A stretch of DNA of 64,000 nucleotides from Inia geoffrensis (Eukaryota; Chordata; Mammalia; Artiodactyla; Iniidae), in NCBI GenBank assembly GCA_036417435.1, contig CM070901.1:160600044-160664043 (forward strand), in the 5' to 3' direction. The notes under the pieces were generated by a model. The model was not told where the DNA came from and ran no database searches. It saw nothing but the letters and a program-made list of their open reading frames with translations. Position numbers and translations under genes: made by a program. Shown piece after piece: positions 24,101 through 39,100 of the stretch; position 1 is the stretch's first letter; every line of letters starts with the position of its first letter.

Positions 24101-27100
24101 GCCCCCCCCACCAACTCTTCACCTCCTCCTACCGTACACATTTCTGCTGCTTGAGATTCACATTGGAGAATCAAGGGACCAATGATGGGCCATTTGCTCA
24201 TATTCCTCTAACTGCCACAGCAACAATGAGGAAACCCAGATCTCCCTGGCAGGCTTCTGTTTTGAAGGTCCACTTACATGGAAGCCTTATAAGCCTAGCC
24301 CTTTTGAGAAATATGCTGAGACGAATGATAAAGAGGAGATGGGCATATTTCCTTGCAGTCCTTCAGAAAACGGATGGCTCAGGATGCTTCAACATATACC
24401 TCAAAGAGTAAAAAGCATATCCCCAAGGGAAAATTTACGAGCTCTGAGTTTTTCCTAGGATATTTTAAATTGGCTGTTTCATGTTGAACACTCTAATGAT
24501 GACGAGATACTCAGAAGCAAAGCAGCTGCTGAGACATTTAAGACAGTGTTGGAATCCTTGGAGCTCAGCATTACAGGTACACATGCCCTATAAATTTTTG
24601 CTCTACCAATTCTCACATGCTCTGATACAGTTCCAACTCCCTCATTTTACATATACAAAAAACCAGGAACTATATATCACCTCCTCTTAGTGATGAAACT
24701 ATGATGCTTATTCAATTCTAGCTGAATAGTACTCCAAATGCTTCTTAAGGTTCCAGATTCATACTTGGTTATTAAATATTCAACAGTAAGTAGTTTTCAG
24801 TGTAACTCTGAAAACTAACAGTTCTTGCCAAATGGCAAAAATTCATCATTTTCTACTTACTCAAAGAATGAAATCTCTGACCAGGTAATAATAAGCAAGA
24901 CAGGTAACCTGGTCTGTCCCAATTCTTCCAAGGCCTTAGTTACATTCTGAAAGGAGCTGTACACCAATCTGTTTAATATTATCAACCATTAAGCCTACAA
25001 CCATCATGCCTCTTTCAGTCAACTCTACTTGAGTAAACTCCTCCAGGAGAGAAAGCAATGAATGCACTCAGGTCGGAATTCAATCCATTAACACTGGAGG
25101 CTAGAGGTTTCTTGCTGTTATCATCTAGACTCTCTAGAGTCTAGAATAAAACCCCCCTAAGTGCAGGGGATTATGACCACCTTAGTCATTTTCCTATCAT
25201 AACCTTCTGGTTCCACTCTAGCACCAAAATACACAATTTAGTGAAGATCCTGTTAAATCTCTGTTAACCAGATGTTAAAATGCCAGACACACTGTGGATC
25301 CAAAATATTGACAAAAGATACTGGTATACAACTAAAACCACATTAGACATGGAGTGGGAGAGTGGCCTTGGGGCACAGTGGTTTGAAAACCAGATACAAA
25401 TAATGGTTAAAAATAATCTCAGAAAAATGAACATAAATGAAGTATTTGGTATACAATTTCAGGTTATGCAGAGACCCTGGATAAGAAACCCTGCCTTAGC
25501 AATAAGCACAGGATCCCAGTTTTCTCTTGCTCAAAAGATACAGGATATAGATTTCCTTACTGGTACTAGAAACTTCTTGACTTCCTCCATAGCATGGGCC
25601 ATAAGAGCATAAGCCTCACACGGGGGTCCAAAAACCTCGATGAAGACATGCAGATCCATATTCAAGTGGGCATATTTGGGGTCTCCACCTTTGCGCAGCT
25701 CTTCCTCCTGTGGAAAGATGCACAAAAACATCGCATCACTTGGACTAGGGAGAAAATGACACCTTTACCTCTAGGCCAAAGAGACATCGAGAAATGACCC
25801 CAACACCTAAAAAAATAGAAAAGTCTAAGAAAAAAGCAAAACAAACTCTGGAGAATGGTAATTTACACAGTCTGCTAAACCTGCAATTAGTCTGCTGCTC
25901 TTCTGTTTTGAATCACTGTTGTATTCACTGGAGCTCTTATTAGAAGATATACAAGAGAAAAACTTATTTCTAGTTTCTATTCAGATAACAGCTGTTTGCC
26001 AAGCATTCATCCATTCACTCATTTATTGCCAAGCATTTGCTTTTAAATCCCTGGTAGAGCTCTTAATCACCAGCTCTTCTTATCTGCTTATATGGTCTGG
26101 GAAGTTCTAGGGAAGGAAAAAAGTCAGGACAGAGAGAAGAAAATCTCATGTAAATCTCATTAGCTAGAATAACATACCTCAGCCCTAACTGTATTCATCT
26201 AGTGAGAAATGTGAGTGGACAAAAGAGGGTCTGAGAAAACATGTTTGTCAATTAGGCTGCGTAAAAGGAGGCCTGGGGCTTCCCTGGTGGCGCGTTGGTT
26301 GACAGTCCGCCTGCCGATGCAGGGGACATGGGTTCATGCCCCGGTCTGGGAAGATCCCACATGCCGCGGAGCGGCTGGGCCTGTTAGCCATGGCCGCCGA
26401 GCCTGCGCTCCGCAACGGGAGAGGCCACACAATAAGAGGCCCTAGAAGGCTAAGACTATTCTGTTTCGGTGGTAAGTTTCTCCACACTTAAAAAGAGCAT
26501 AAAGAGTATGGGGCTATGGCATGGAAAAAAAAAAATAAGCATTAGGTTCTGTTGTTAGGATTACTCATGGTTCCTTTTGTAATATCTTCTTTTAGAGGGC
26601 CTCACATTCCAGCTGGCTATAAAACAAACCAGCCAACTAATCCTCAGACTCACCTGCACTCACAACACTAGTGCTCTCACTTTTCCACATTACTGAAAAG
26701 GGAATGTGCTGCTCACATTTTAGTGTCTTTAGTCTCAGTAAGTTTCAGTACATCCAGCTCCCCTTCCAAGTTTTCATAGATTTGCTTACTAATGCCAAAG
26801 TTGCTACTGCTGTTTCCATTACTATGCAGTCAAAGTCAGAAAGAAAACAATTACCAGGGCACACCTAGGTTCTTCCAGCGTTGCCAAAGAAGTGAATTAA
26901 CTGGTCTGTAATCTCTTACATCCAATGCAAATTTAAGGGAATCACATTCTGTACATACGCAAGTGCTAACTTCCATAAGGTATCTATACTGGACTCTGGG
27001 CTACTGGAAGGCATTAGGGTGTCTTCTTCCCTCATTAATGTGAGCTTACCTTGGCCTTGTCTCTCATTGAGCCCTTTCCCAACACAGAAATCTTTGCACC

Positions 27101-30100
27101 AGTCTCTTCTTGCAGTCTTTTGATTGTATTCCCTTGTGGTCCAAGGATCTTCCCCACAAAATTGAACTGACAGAAAATAAAGACAGATTTCTAAACACAT
27201 ATGTTCCTATAAAATATTTCCACACGTATTATTTATCTTCAATAATCCTGTAAAATAGGTAGAGTATTACCACTCCCTTTTTACTGAAGTATTATCCTGA
27301 GGCTGTACGGATAAAGTGATTAGACTACCGTTATACAACTGGAAAGTGGCAGTTCTTAGACTTGAATTTCCTGATGTAGTTTGGCATTCTTTCCATAATA
27401 TCACACTGCAACCCTTCATACTTTTACATAAACATTTTAAAGCCAGTTACTTCAGAACAGAACAGACATATGGTACCCTTTGGTAGTACTGGTTTGAAAA
27501 ACTAAATATAACTAGTTGCTTTCCAAAAAAAAAACTTTGAGAAAAAAACTTTTTTTTTTTTTGATAATAAAAAGATGATTATATTTCCATCCTGGCTATA
27601 GCTATGCTATTAGTGACAGACTTGCATGTTTCAACTGCCAGATACATATATGGGACAGAACCTTCACCAGCTTAAGTTTCTGACACATCACAATCTCTGT
27701 AAGTCTTCTGCTACAGCCCACGCTACAAGACATACTACATACTCTCATACTACAAAGACAACTCAAAGTGAGGCACTCTTTCCCTTACCTTGGGATACTG
27801 CTTGACAGGTATCAGAACCCTCTCCTTCAGCTTCATGTTCTTGTGAGAAAATAAATCCAAGTAATTCTCCTCATCGTCCTTTTTTGAATCCCCTTTCTGA
27901 ATCTTCTCAATTTCTGAATAGGACAAACAGAATTTAATTTAGTTTTTTCTTTTAAATAAAGGCAAAATTCTGAGTCTGCTTAGCTTAAAGCAATAACACA
28001 GAGTACTGTGTAATGAGAAAGTGCTAATTTCAAATGGAGACTGGGTGAAAGCACCAAAGCTAGATGAAGCTGACTAGGAAACCCACAGCCTGCTTCTAAT
28101 AAGAGCAGTTTGCTCTTCTACTTCTAGTGGAAACCTCTACAGAGACATTCAAATGTCCTTAACACAAAATGGATTTAGCAGTGAACTGGGGAAAAGGGGA
28201 TAAATGAACTAAAAAAATTAAAATCTGCATCAAGAAAAAAGTACAAAGTCATATCTTAATCAAGAGACAAAGTCAATAATTTAAATACACAACCGAGAGT
28301 CCCATTAAAATTCTGTAACAGTAGTGCTTTGGATAGTAGTAATCCTAAGAGTCGGAAAGATCTGGTTTTTACTCTGCCACTCACCAGTTGTGTGAACTCT
28401 GAAAAGTTTTTTAATTGCTCTGAACTTTGGTTTCCTCATTCTAAAATGGAGGCAATATCTACCTCATGAGGTTACTATAAAGACAGAATAAAATAACATA
28501 TGTAAACATGCTAATTAAAGCCCATTTCTTTCTTTTTTTTTTTTTCCTTTTGGCAGGTGGGATCTTAGTTCCCCGACCAGCAGCAATCAAATCCGAGCCC
28601 CCTGCAGTGGAAGGGTGGAGTCTTAACCACGGGATCACCAGGGAAGTCCCAAAAGCCCATTCCTCAGGAACTGTTTTAATATATACTGAACACTATCTAG
28701 CCCAAATTCACTCAGTGTCCTAAAGGAAAAAATGCACCAAGGTAATTTCAATTCATGGGTTAAGAGAGTTTCATCAGCTAGAACCTTAGCAACCAAAAAG
28801 ATTTTCTATCATTAGGGAATTTCATTCACCCATCCATCCATTCATTCAGTGACTGCAAGTGTTTGAGTGCTTCCTATGGAAAGGCACATGAAGGAACAGA
28901 TACAGGTATGATCACTAACCACTATGGAAGACTTACTAAGAGCCAGGCACCTTGTCCTGTAAAGTATATGAGAAACAACAGAACAAGTCAAACATGGTCC
29001 CAATCTCCACTATGTTTATATACTAGAGTTCCCAGTCTATGAAGTCAGCAATGAAGTATAGTTAAATGCTACAACAGGAGTACTAACAGAGATGGGGGCC
29101 GAGTATGGAGGCAATGAAGAGCAGCAACTAAAAGGTTATATACTATGGTCCACTGAGAACAACAACCAAAAAAATTATACTCCCTAAAATTAGTGGAACA
29201 TTCTAACTAACACAGAATGTTCTCCTTATATAACATTTCCACGGCGTTTCTTCTATAATTTTAAGGCAAGGGTTCTCAAACTTCATCGAATCACCTGGAA
29301 GGTTTGTTAAACTAGACTGCTGGGCTCCAATCCCAGTCTGGGATTGTGTTAGGAGTTTGCATTTGCAACAAGTTAGCAGGTGATGCTGATATTGCTGCTT
29401 TAGTGATCACACTTTGAAAACCACCAGTTTTGTATAAAGACATATGACTTCAAACACATACTGCAAATCTAAACCTTTAACAATTAAAAAAAAATAAACT
29501 GTTTAGACTAAGTCCAGCTGTAAAGTACACAGATGAAGGAAAGTTACTGAGACTGACAGACTATACAGAGTTCAGAATTTCAAACTGAAGGCTTGTTTAT
29601 TAAAAAGCCTAATTTCAGAAGTTACACTCTTATAAGAACGGTAAATGACAGTGCTCTTTGCACTCCTATTTTTCATTGCTTGGAATAGAAAACAAATTTA
29701 ACCTTACAATCAACAGACTAAATGCTTCTTCATTCAACACCTATTTGTTTACTGTATTCTGACCCCATTCCTTCCCACTTACTGCTAATATTAACTTTTT
29801 GTAGTCTCTAGTTTTGAGCCTACCACCTCCGAACACACCTCTTGAGTTTCTGGGCTGGGAAACTGGGTACTCAATCTTCAAAGTCCACAGGAACAAAGAT
29901 GCCACATTTCTAATCTGAAAACATCACTGAGGAGCTCCTAAATATGTGGAACAAATTACATACTTCATCTTAACTATGTCTCTCTGTGTGTCCTAATTGC
30001 TGCCATCTAGTTAGGCCCTTCAGCTGTACTTTATACCACTTTCCAGAAAATTTAATTGGTTAGAACAAGAAGATAAGACTCAAAGTCTGTTAATCTGTAC

Positions 30101-33100
30101 TCCCATAGGAAGCAGGGATGCAAAAATTGAACCCAGTAGAAAGGTTTGTTTAATATCAATGTAATGTGCCCCGTGAATTTAAGACCTTTCTATAATATGG
30201 ATCCTTCTGCTATATTTTGAACTAGGCAGATCTTAATTAGGATCCCCTTGTCCACTTACCTCACAATTTAAAAACTAATGTTAAAGCATTTTTAGAGAAT
30301 TCAGAGAACAATGATTTAAGTAAAACAGAACTGAAAAGATAAAACAATCAGGAGGTTAGCCTAGAAAGCAAAAGAAGCAGCAGCAACTTGAGCCTTCAAG
30401 AAGGGTGGTCTTCCATGTTTGGAAGGGGAAAGGACCAAATATTTATTAAATGCCTACAATGTATCAAACTCTATACAAATATTACCTCATTTATCCTAAA
30501 AAGTAACTCAGTGAAGTAGCTGGTACTATCCCCATTTTATAACTGAGGAAACAAAATCAGCGAAGTTAAATCTCTAAGTCACAAAGCTGGTAAAGTAGTA
30601 AGAGAGTAAGGATTAAAACCCAGGCTTTCTCTAACTTCAAACCTCATGCTTTTATTATTGCCTTTCAGTGAGGAGTTGTGGGGGGCACTTTAAACAAACA
30701 AGAGCTGATTCTGTAAAGTTTTGGGAAGTACTGCTTATACCCCCAGACACTGTCATGCAGCTAAAGACAACAAGAGGGCTCTGCGTGTGCCTCAGATGTT
30801 CAGCTGCCTGATCTTTCTTTTCTTTTTCAATTCTCTTTTTTTTTCCTCTGGTTTTCTTTTTCAATTTCTCTTCTTGGCCTCAATTCTTGTGGAGGGCTAA
30901 GGAGCAGGCAGGCTGTAATGGGAAGGAAAAAAAATCAAAGAGAAGCTTCCTAAAAATGCCTCACTCTCAGGCAAAAGTACTACTTTCTAGACAATCTTCT
31001 GAAATTGACTCCTTTACTTTTTTTAAATTAATTTATTTACTTTCAGCTGTGTTGGGTCTTCGTTTCTGTGCGAGGGCTTTCTCTAGTTGTGGCAAGCGGG
31101 GGCCACTCTTCGTCGCGGTGCACGGGCCTCTCACTATCGCGGCCTCTCTTGTTGCGGAGCACAGGCTCCAGATGCGCAGGCTCAGTAGTTGTGGCTCACG
31201 GGCCTAGTTGCTCTGCGGCATGTGGGATCTTCCCAGACCAGGGATCGAACCCGTTCCCCTGGATTAGCAGGCAGATTCTCAACCACTGCGCCACCAGGGA
31301 AGCCCTGAAATTGACTCTTTAAAAGATCTTTGCTTGGGCCTCTGGAGACCCTGGATATCCCAAGAGTCAAAGAAAGAAAAGCTAAGGTGTAAACAACACA
31401 GAGAGGTGACCCATTTGCTTCAAAGTTAGATGCTGACAATAATCATATCTTACCGAGTGCCTTTTATGTGTCAGGAATTTTGTATTTATGGTTTCCCTTT
31501 GTCTTTATAGCCAGGATTATCCCCACTTAACTAGTGAAGAAACCTTGTCCAAGATCACAAAATTAGTGACAGAGCAGGTATTTAAAACCAGGTTATTCCT
31601 TACGTCAGTCAGAGCAAATTCAACAAATCTCATGGCTTTTCTTCTACTCTTTTACTATAACTTAATCTTTCCTTTTTTTGGTAGGTGTTATCACAACCAG
31701 ACTGTTAGCTCCAAAGGATGAGAACTGTTTCTAAATGTATGACTGAGAGGAAAGAACCTGAGTTTTGAAGCTAAACAGAACTGGGTTTGACTCCCAGCTC
31801 TGCTACATGCTTGCTGTGTGACCTTGGGCAAGTCATTAAACCTCATTTAGTCTTCCTTCTTACTTTTAAAAAGGAGGATTTTTTTTTTAATGGAAGAAAG
31901 ATTTAAGGAACACAAAACTGTTAATATAAGAGAAGTTTGAAAAAAATTATATACAGATTTTATCAACTGGACTGGCTTAACTAAAAAAGGCTATCATGTA
32001 CATTCCATTAACTGAACATGTGATAAGGAGCAAGACAAGCAAGATTTTCTAAGACATCCAGAGATAGTGCTTCTAGGAGGGCAAGATTCATAGGATATCT
32101 GCTCCAAAAGGTCAGGTGTCATGCCCTCCTCCAGACTATCAATTTATTTGGTTCATACATCTAACGACAGCACACCTTTCCCTGCTATGAATAATTTCTG
32201 GACCCTTGCCATTATTAAACTATCTGCAACTTATAGTACAGTATCTAATAGACAACAGACATCTATAAACATTTACCAAATTAAAGAAATGTACCATTAA
32301 CACCCCCTAACTTCCCTCAGCGATTCATATAACTTCATCATTCCCAAATTTATAGTTCTTTGCCCTGTATCTTTTCTGTTGGTAAATCCTTTTGGAATCA
32401 CAAATCCAGTAAGTTCATTAATTTTGTATAAAACCACTCCATTCTTTTCATTTTTCAAATTATTTATTATTTAAAACAAGAGCACAGAGCTATAGGTTCT
32501 TAATCTGGTTTGGGGTCATGAACCCCTACAGACTAACTCCCCAGAAAAAGATACCAACACAGTATTTCACACACAGTGTTGACTAAGGGTGGGTATTGGC
32601 TCAAAAAAATCCCTCAAAGCCTGAGTTAAGAGCATTCTAAGGGGCTCAATTCCCACATTCCAGGATAGTGGCAAACTCTATTATGGCATATCGACCATAG
32701 TCCCCCAAATCTCTTAGGGTACAACTTAAGGGTTTAAGGCTTTTTTTCTCTTAAAAACGAAACAACAAACCACTTTATTTTGAGATAATTGTAGATTTAT
32801 ATGCAGTCAGAAATATGAGATCTCGTATATCCTTCACCCACTATTCTCCATAACATTTTGCGTATCTATAATATCATAACCAGAAAATTCACATTACAAT
32901 CTTACTGACTTTACTCAGATCTCACCAGTTTTGCATGTACTTATGTGTGTGTGTGTGTATGTTTGCTTAGTTCTATGCAATTTAATCATGTGACCACCAC
33001 CACAGTCTCAGTACAGAACAGTTCCACCACAAAGATCCCTCATGCTACCCTTTTATAGCCACAGTCACCTCCTTTACTCTCTCCCCAACACTGGCAACCA

Positions 33101-36100
33101 CTAATGTTCTCCATCTCTATTATTTTATCTTTTCAAGAGTGTTAAACTAATGGAATTGCACAGTGTGTAACCTTTTGAGATTGGGTTTTTCATTCAGCAT
33201 AATTCTCTTGAGGGAATTCCCTGGAGGTCCAGTGGTTAGGACCTGGCACTTTCACTGCCAGGGCTTGGGTTCAATCCCTGGTCAGGGAACTAAGATCCTG
33301 AAAGCCATGCGGCCTGACCAAAAAAAAAAATCTCTTGAGATCCATCCAAGTTGTTGCATTTATCAATAGTTCATTTCTTTTTCTTATTGAGTAGTATTCC
33401 ATGGTATAGATGTACCACAGCTAAACTATTCATCAATTGGAGACATACGGGTTATTTCCTGGTTTTTGGCAATTATGAATAAAGCTGCTATGAACATTCA
33501 CGTACAGGTTTCATATGAACATAAGTCTTAATTTTTCTGGGATAAATGCCCAAGAGTACAACTGCTGAGTCGTATGGTAAACACATGTTTAGTTTTGTTA
33601 AAAACTGCTTTATCATAGACCTATGCATGCTAACGATATTTTACTTAATTTTGCTAGTATTATGTTCCATAAAAACAGTATTGTAGGGCTTCCCTGGTGG
33701 CACAGTGGTTAAGAATCCGCCTGCCAATGCAGGGGACACAGGTTCAAGCCCTGGTCCAGGAAGATCCCACATGCCGCAGAGCAACTAAGCCCATGTGCCA
33801 TAACTACTGAGCCTGCGGTGTGGAGCCCATGTGCCACAACTACTGAAGCCCACAAGCCACAACTACTGAGCCTGCGTGCCTAGAGTCCATGCTCTGCAAC
33901 GAGAAGCCACCACAATGAGAAGCCTGTGCACTGCAATTAAGAGGGGCCCCCCCCTCATCGCAACTAGAGAAAGCCCATGTGCAGCCACAAAGACCCAACA
34001 CAGCCAAAAATAAATAAACTAAACTAAAAAAAAAAACAAACAGTATTGTACCATAGGTATGTAGCCTTATGGGATTGACTTTTTCACCTAACATTAGATT
34101 TCCAAGATCTCTCCATGTTGTGGCATTCAGCTATAGTTTTCATTTTCACTGCTGTATTAAGTATTTTATTTTGAAAATCTCACAGTATCCAATCAATGGT
34201 GAAACAAACTGCACTATTTTATGAGTGAGACATTCACGGGCAAAAGTTTCTTTGAGTATATTCCTAGGAATAACCTTGTTCAATTTAAATAATTTGAATG
34301 TTCAGCTTTCAAAGGAAATGCCAAACTGTTATTCAAAGTGGTTGTACCGATTCACACTTCTACCAGCACTGTTCCTTCTAATCCACATCCCCTCAAGCAC
34401 TAAGTCTTGTTTGACTTCATTTCTGTCAATGTAGCAGGTTTTCATTATTTTCCTGTCTCCAAAATTTTTCTTCTCATTTATCTTTACTCTTTTAGCTACT
34501 TAAAAATTTTATTGAAGTATAGTATATTTACAAAGTTGTGTTTAATTTCTGCTGTATAGCAAAGTGACTCGGTTATACACATATATATTCTTTTTCATAT
34601 TCTTTTCCATTATGGCTTATCACAGGATATTGAATATAGTTCCCAGTGCTATACAGTACAATCCCTTGTTGTTTCTCTCTTTTAGCTACTTTATATTCAA
34701 TATGTCAAGTTGAAAAAAATAAATCCAGTTTGGAATTAGTTTGAAAAATGCAAAAAACCAACATGTTAATTTAAAAGTTGTCATCTTTATAAGACTAGTT
34801 CCTCCTCCCACCAGGACATGGCATATTTCTTTTTATTCACATCTTCGTTTACCACTTTCAATAAAATTTTAAGTCGACAATATGTGATCACAATATTCCT
34901 CATCTGTAATATTGAGATAAAAATTCTTCCTGCCTCATAGAATGGCCATGAAGATGGAATTAATGAGTACCACAGGTCATGGCACAAGTTATACGCTCTA
35001 CAAAGGTTACAGATTGTTATTGTTTGTTATGAATATTCACATACATTTTGAATTGATTTTTATTGCCTATCCCAAAGTTTTTGCTATTCTAAAAAATGAG
35101 ATCATTTTGTCAATTCTTTTCTAATTGGCTACTGCTTCTATATCAGAAAGCTACTGATGTATACATCTTTACCTTGTAATCAGCCACATCACTCACCATT
35201 TTCCTAGGTAAACAACCATGAAGTTGTTGCAAATAATGATAAATTCTGCCTCTTTCTTTCCTAATATTTATACTTATACCTACACAGTCATCCCTTGGTG
35301 TCCCCGGACCAAACTCCCATGCCAAGATCCAAGGATGTTCAAGTCCCTTATATAAAATGACATAGTACTTGCATATAACCTGCGCACATCCTCTTGTATA
35401 CTTTAAATCATCTCTAGATTACTTATAATGTCTAATACAATGTAAATGCTATGTAAACAGTTGTAAATACAATGTAAACCAGCACAAAGCCAATTCAAAT
35501 TTTGCTTTTAAGAAATTTTGGAATCCCTCCCACCCCTGAGTATTTCTGATTCATTGTTGGTTGAATCCACATATATGGAGAACCCGTGGATATGAAGAGC
35601 CATACTTGGTCTATAGTTCCTTTGCAATTCCACTTTCTGGTTTTAATAGGTCTTGCTAGCTCTGTAGAATGAAATGGGGACATCTAGGTGTATTTCCATA
35701 GCATACTGTAAATAAAATAAAGAAATATACTATTTTGAAATTTCAATAGATTTCTGTCTGGAAATATTCTGCACTGAGGGGGTTTTTTTTTTGGCTGCTC
35801 CACTGCGTGCGGGATCTTAGCCTTGACCAGGGATCGAACCCATGCCCCTTGCAGTGGAAATATGGAGTCTTAACCACTGGACTGCCAGGGAAGTCCCTGC
35901 ACTGAATGCTTTTGGAAGATGAATTTCTGCGTATCTTTTCAAGATCATCTGGGGATTGTTAATCTACTGAAAATGTTTACTTATTCCTGAGTCATTTACA
36001 CTAACTTGTATTTTCCAAGTTATAAAAAGTAGAAAAAGAACACTGGTATACATAAAAACATCTTATGTTTATTATGTAAAGATTTAACACAAATAATATG

Positions 36101-39100
36101 ATAAATTATTTTTGTTTCAGAAAACAAGCATGGGTACCCTGAGAGTCTTTGTATGTCTGCAAATGCATTTAATTGTCATCGTGGTTGAAGATCAATTTGG
36201 CTAATATAGAAATCTATATTCAAAATCGAAATCCCTCAGAATTGCATTATTTTTCCATCATGCAATGAGGATAAATATTCACTTATCAAATATTTAGTAA
36301 GAGGCCACTGTGTGCAGCACTCTTAAAGGAACAGAAGATACAGCCATGAACAAAGCAGACAAAAGATCCCTGCCCTGGTAGAGCTGACATTCTAGTCATA
36401 AAGAAGCTGCAGCCAACAAGCAAACACATTAACTGAAACATATGGTGCATCAGATGCTGCTAAGTGAAAAATAATATAAAGCTGGGAAAAGGTACAGGGA
36501 GGGCTATGTGGCTGGTAAAGAAGAGTGGTCTGGGTCTTGTAGCACCTCTTGGGAAACAGGCAGAGTTGCCTGGAGGAGTCACAGTCCTCAGTGCTAGGCT
36601 CTGCTCTCTGGGTTTCCTCCTCCTCCTTTGTCTTGCCTTGTGATCTTCACTGCCCTGTTGGCTAGGACTTTGATGTGTTCAGAAAATCTGATGAAACAGA
36701 TTTTCTTTTAATATTTTAGCACAAAACTTATTTTTATTTTTTTGAGTATAATTTGTTGCAGGTACTATAGTGGAGGGGGGGGGGGCAAAGAGGGTTAGGT
36801 GTGAGGATCCAGACTCAGGCTGACTTCAAATCCTCCGTATGCTGCTTACTAATTTTGTTACCTTAGGCAAATGATTTAATCTGTTTGCCTTGGTTTCCTC
36901 ATGTGTAGAAGTAAGAATAATAAGAGTAACTTCCTCATAGTATTGTTATGAAGACTAAACATTTGATGTAAAGTGCTCAGGCCAGTGTCCAGCATCCAGT
37001 ATAGTGTCAGCTGTATTTTTCTTACCTGTATCCTTATCAGAGCTTAAATACTACTATTCCGTCTTCTCAATCTCACTTTCTCACAATTGGCTGACTTTAC
37101 TACAACCACTTTTCCAGATCATTCAAAAATATCTTAAAATAAATCAACTGTATTTCAATTAAAAAAATATCTTCAAAGCCAGGTCCAACATATATCAAGA
37201 CTTATCCATGCTAAAAAATATTCACACATCCCAAGTTAGTTTTCTCAATGAGCCAGCATTACCTCAATCCCATTTCTCCAATTAAAATTCAATTTGGTTA
37301 AAGGAAAAAGACATCAAAAAAGCCCAAGTTTAGAAGATGTGGCACATATATACAATGGAATATTACTCAGCCATAAAAAGAAATGAAATTGAGTTATATG
37401 TAGTGAGGTGGATGGACCTAGAATCTGTCATACAGAGTGAAATAAGTCAGAAAAACAAATACCGTATGGTAACACATATACATGGAATCTAAAAAAAAAA
37501 AATTGGTCCTGAAGAACCTAGGGGCAGGACAGGAATAAACACGCAGACGTACACATAGACAGTGGACTTAAGGACACGGGGAGGGGGAAGGGTAAGCTGG
37601 GACAACATGAGAGGGTGGCACTGACATATATACACTACCAAATGTAAAACAGATAGCTAGTGGGAAGCAGCCGAATAGCACAGGGAGATCAGCTCGATGC
37701 TTTGTGACCACCTAGAGGGGTGGGATAGGGAGGGTGGGAGGGAGATGCAAGAGGGAGGGGACATGGGGATATAGGTATATGTACAGCTGATTCACTTTGT
37801 TATACAGCAGCAACTAACACAACAATGTAAAGCAATTACACTCCAATAAAGATGTTAAAAATAATAATAATAAAAGGTGTGAAGAGTGGGGGGAAAAAAG
37901 TGCCCAAGTTTAAAAAATGAAAGAAGGGTGAAAATCGGAAGTAACTTTTAAGGATCAATAGTTTTTGATGGCTATCCTAAGAAACCATCTTTTACTAAAA
38001 AGACGAGCACCATACTGGACACTTGATGTGCTCAGAAAGGCAAAAAAAGCTTGCATTTTCATACCTTACTCAGTATCACGAATTTACAACTAGGAGAAAA
38101 CTGGTGACATGTTATTATCTAATGATTACAGGTCAAAGGGAGCTGTGCTGGTGCTTCTTACACAACATTTAATCCTCACAACTCACCATCCCACTTTACA
38201 GATGAGGTTACTGAGGTTCAGAAAGTTTCCCGAGAGTAGGTGACTAGTCAATAGTTAGAATTTCAAACCCAAGCCAACACCTTAAAGTTCTGAAGTTCGT
38301 TATTTTATTCTCATTTAATATGGACTGATTAAAGACAGGAGGAAATAAAAATAATACCCAGTCAACCTATACCATTTAGTCTGACGTTCCTGAATCTGCA
38401 TGTACTTGCTTTCAAACACCTGGTGTTTGCTATATGCAAGACAATATGAAAAATATAAAGACTTAAAAGCATTCCTTGGGGGCTTCCCTGGTGGCGCAGT
38501 GGTTAAGAGTCTGCCTGCCGATGCAGGGGACACGGGTTCGTGCCCCGGTCCAGGAAGATCCCACATACCGCAGAGCGGCTGGGCCCGTGAGCCATGACCT
38601 CTGAGCCTGCGCGTTCGGAGCCTGTGCTCCACAACGGGAGAGGCCACAACAGTGAGAGGCCCGCGTACCGCAAAACAAACAAACAAACAAACAAAACGCA
38701 TTCCTTGCCCTCAAAGAGCCTGCCAGAAGAACACAATGAACAGTAATGTTTCAAACAATCTGACTGTGTTATAGAACAGCAAAGCACAGAGTTGAAAATG
38801 TAAGCAGTTTATCTAAATGTTCTTATTCTTGACGACCTCAGGCTTTGTTTACTGTGTTTAAAAGTAAAGACCTCTAACCAACGGTGGGAGACAGAGAACA
38901 AAGGGAGGGAAATGATATTTTCATAACGGACATGACCATTATATCAACCCTGCCAAAGAGTCCAACTACTCATGCAGTGTTGGAATGCTGTGAATTTTTA
39001 TTTGCTTAATAAAATTTAGGTATCATAAGATACACTAATTAAAACGTTTTAACTAAGAGAGCAAAACAGACGGCTTTAGGGAGAAATCAAGGCGACTAGG

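Larger units (their letters stand above)
32765..34440 (-). mobile_element. L1 LINE remnant, sense to KHDRBS1, intron 1
   Basis: Plus-strand landmarks of an inverted L1 run from 'tgagataattgtagattta' through 'gaataaagctgctatgaac' and 'tgctgagtcgtatggta' to 'atgccaaactgttattcaa'. Two CHR SINEs are nested in it (33213-33330 and 33686-34037). The ORFs are degenerate. Confidence 0.8.
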
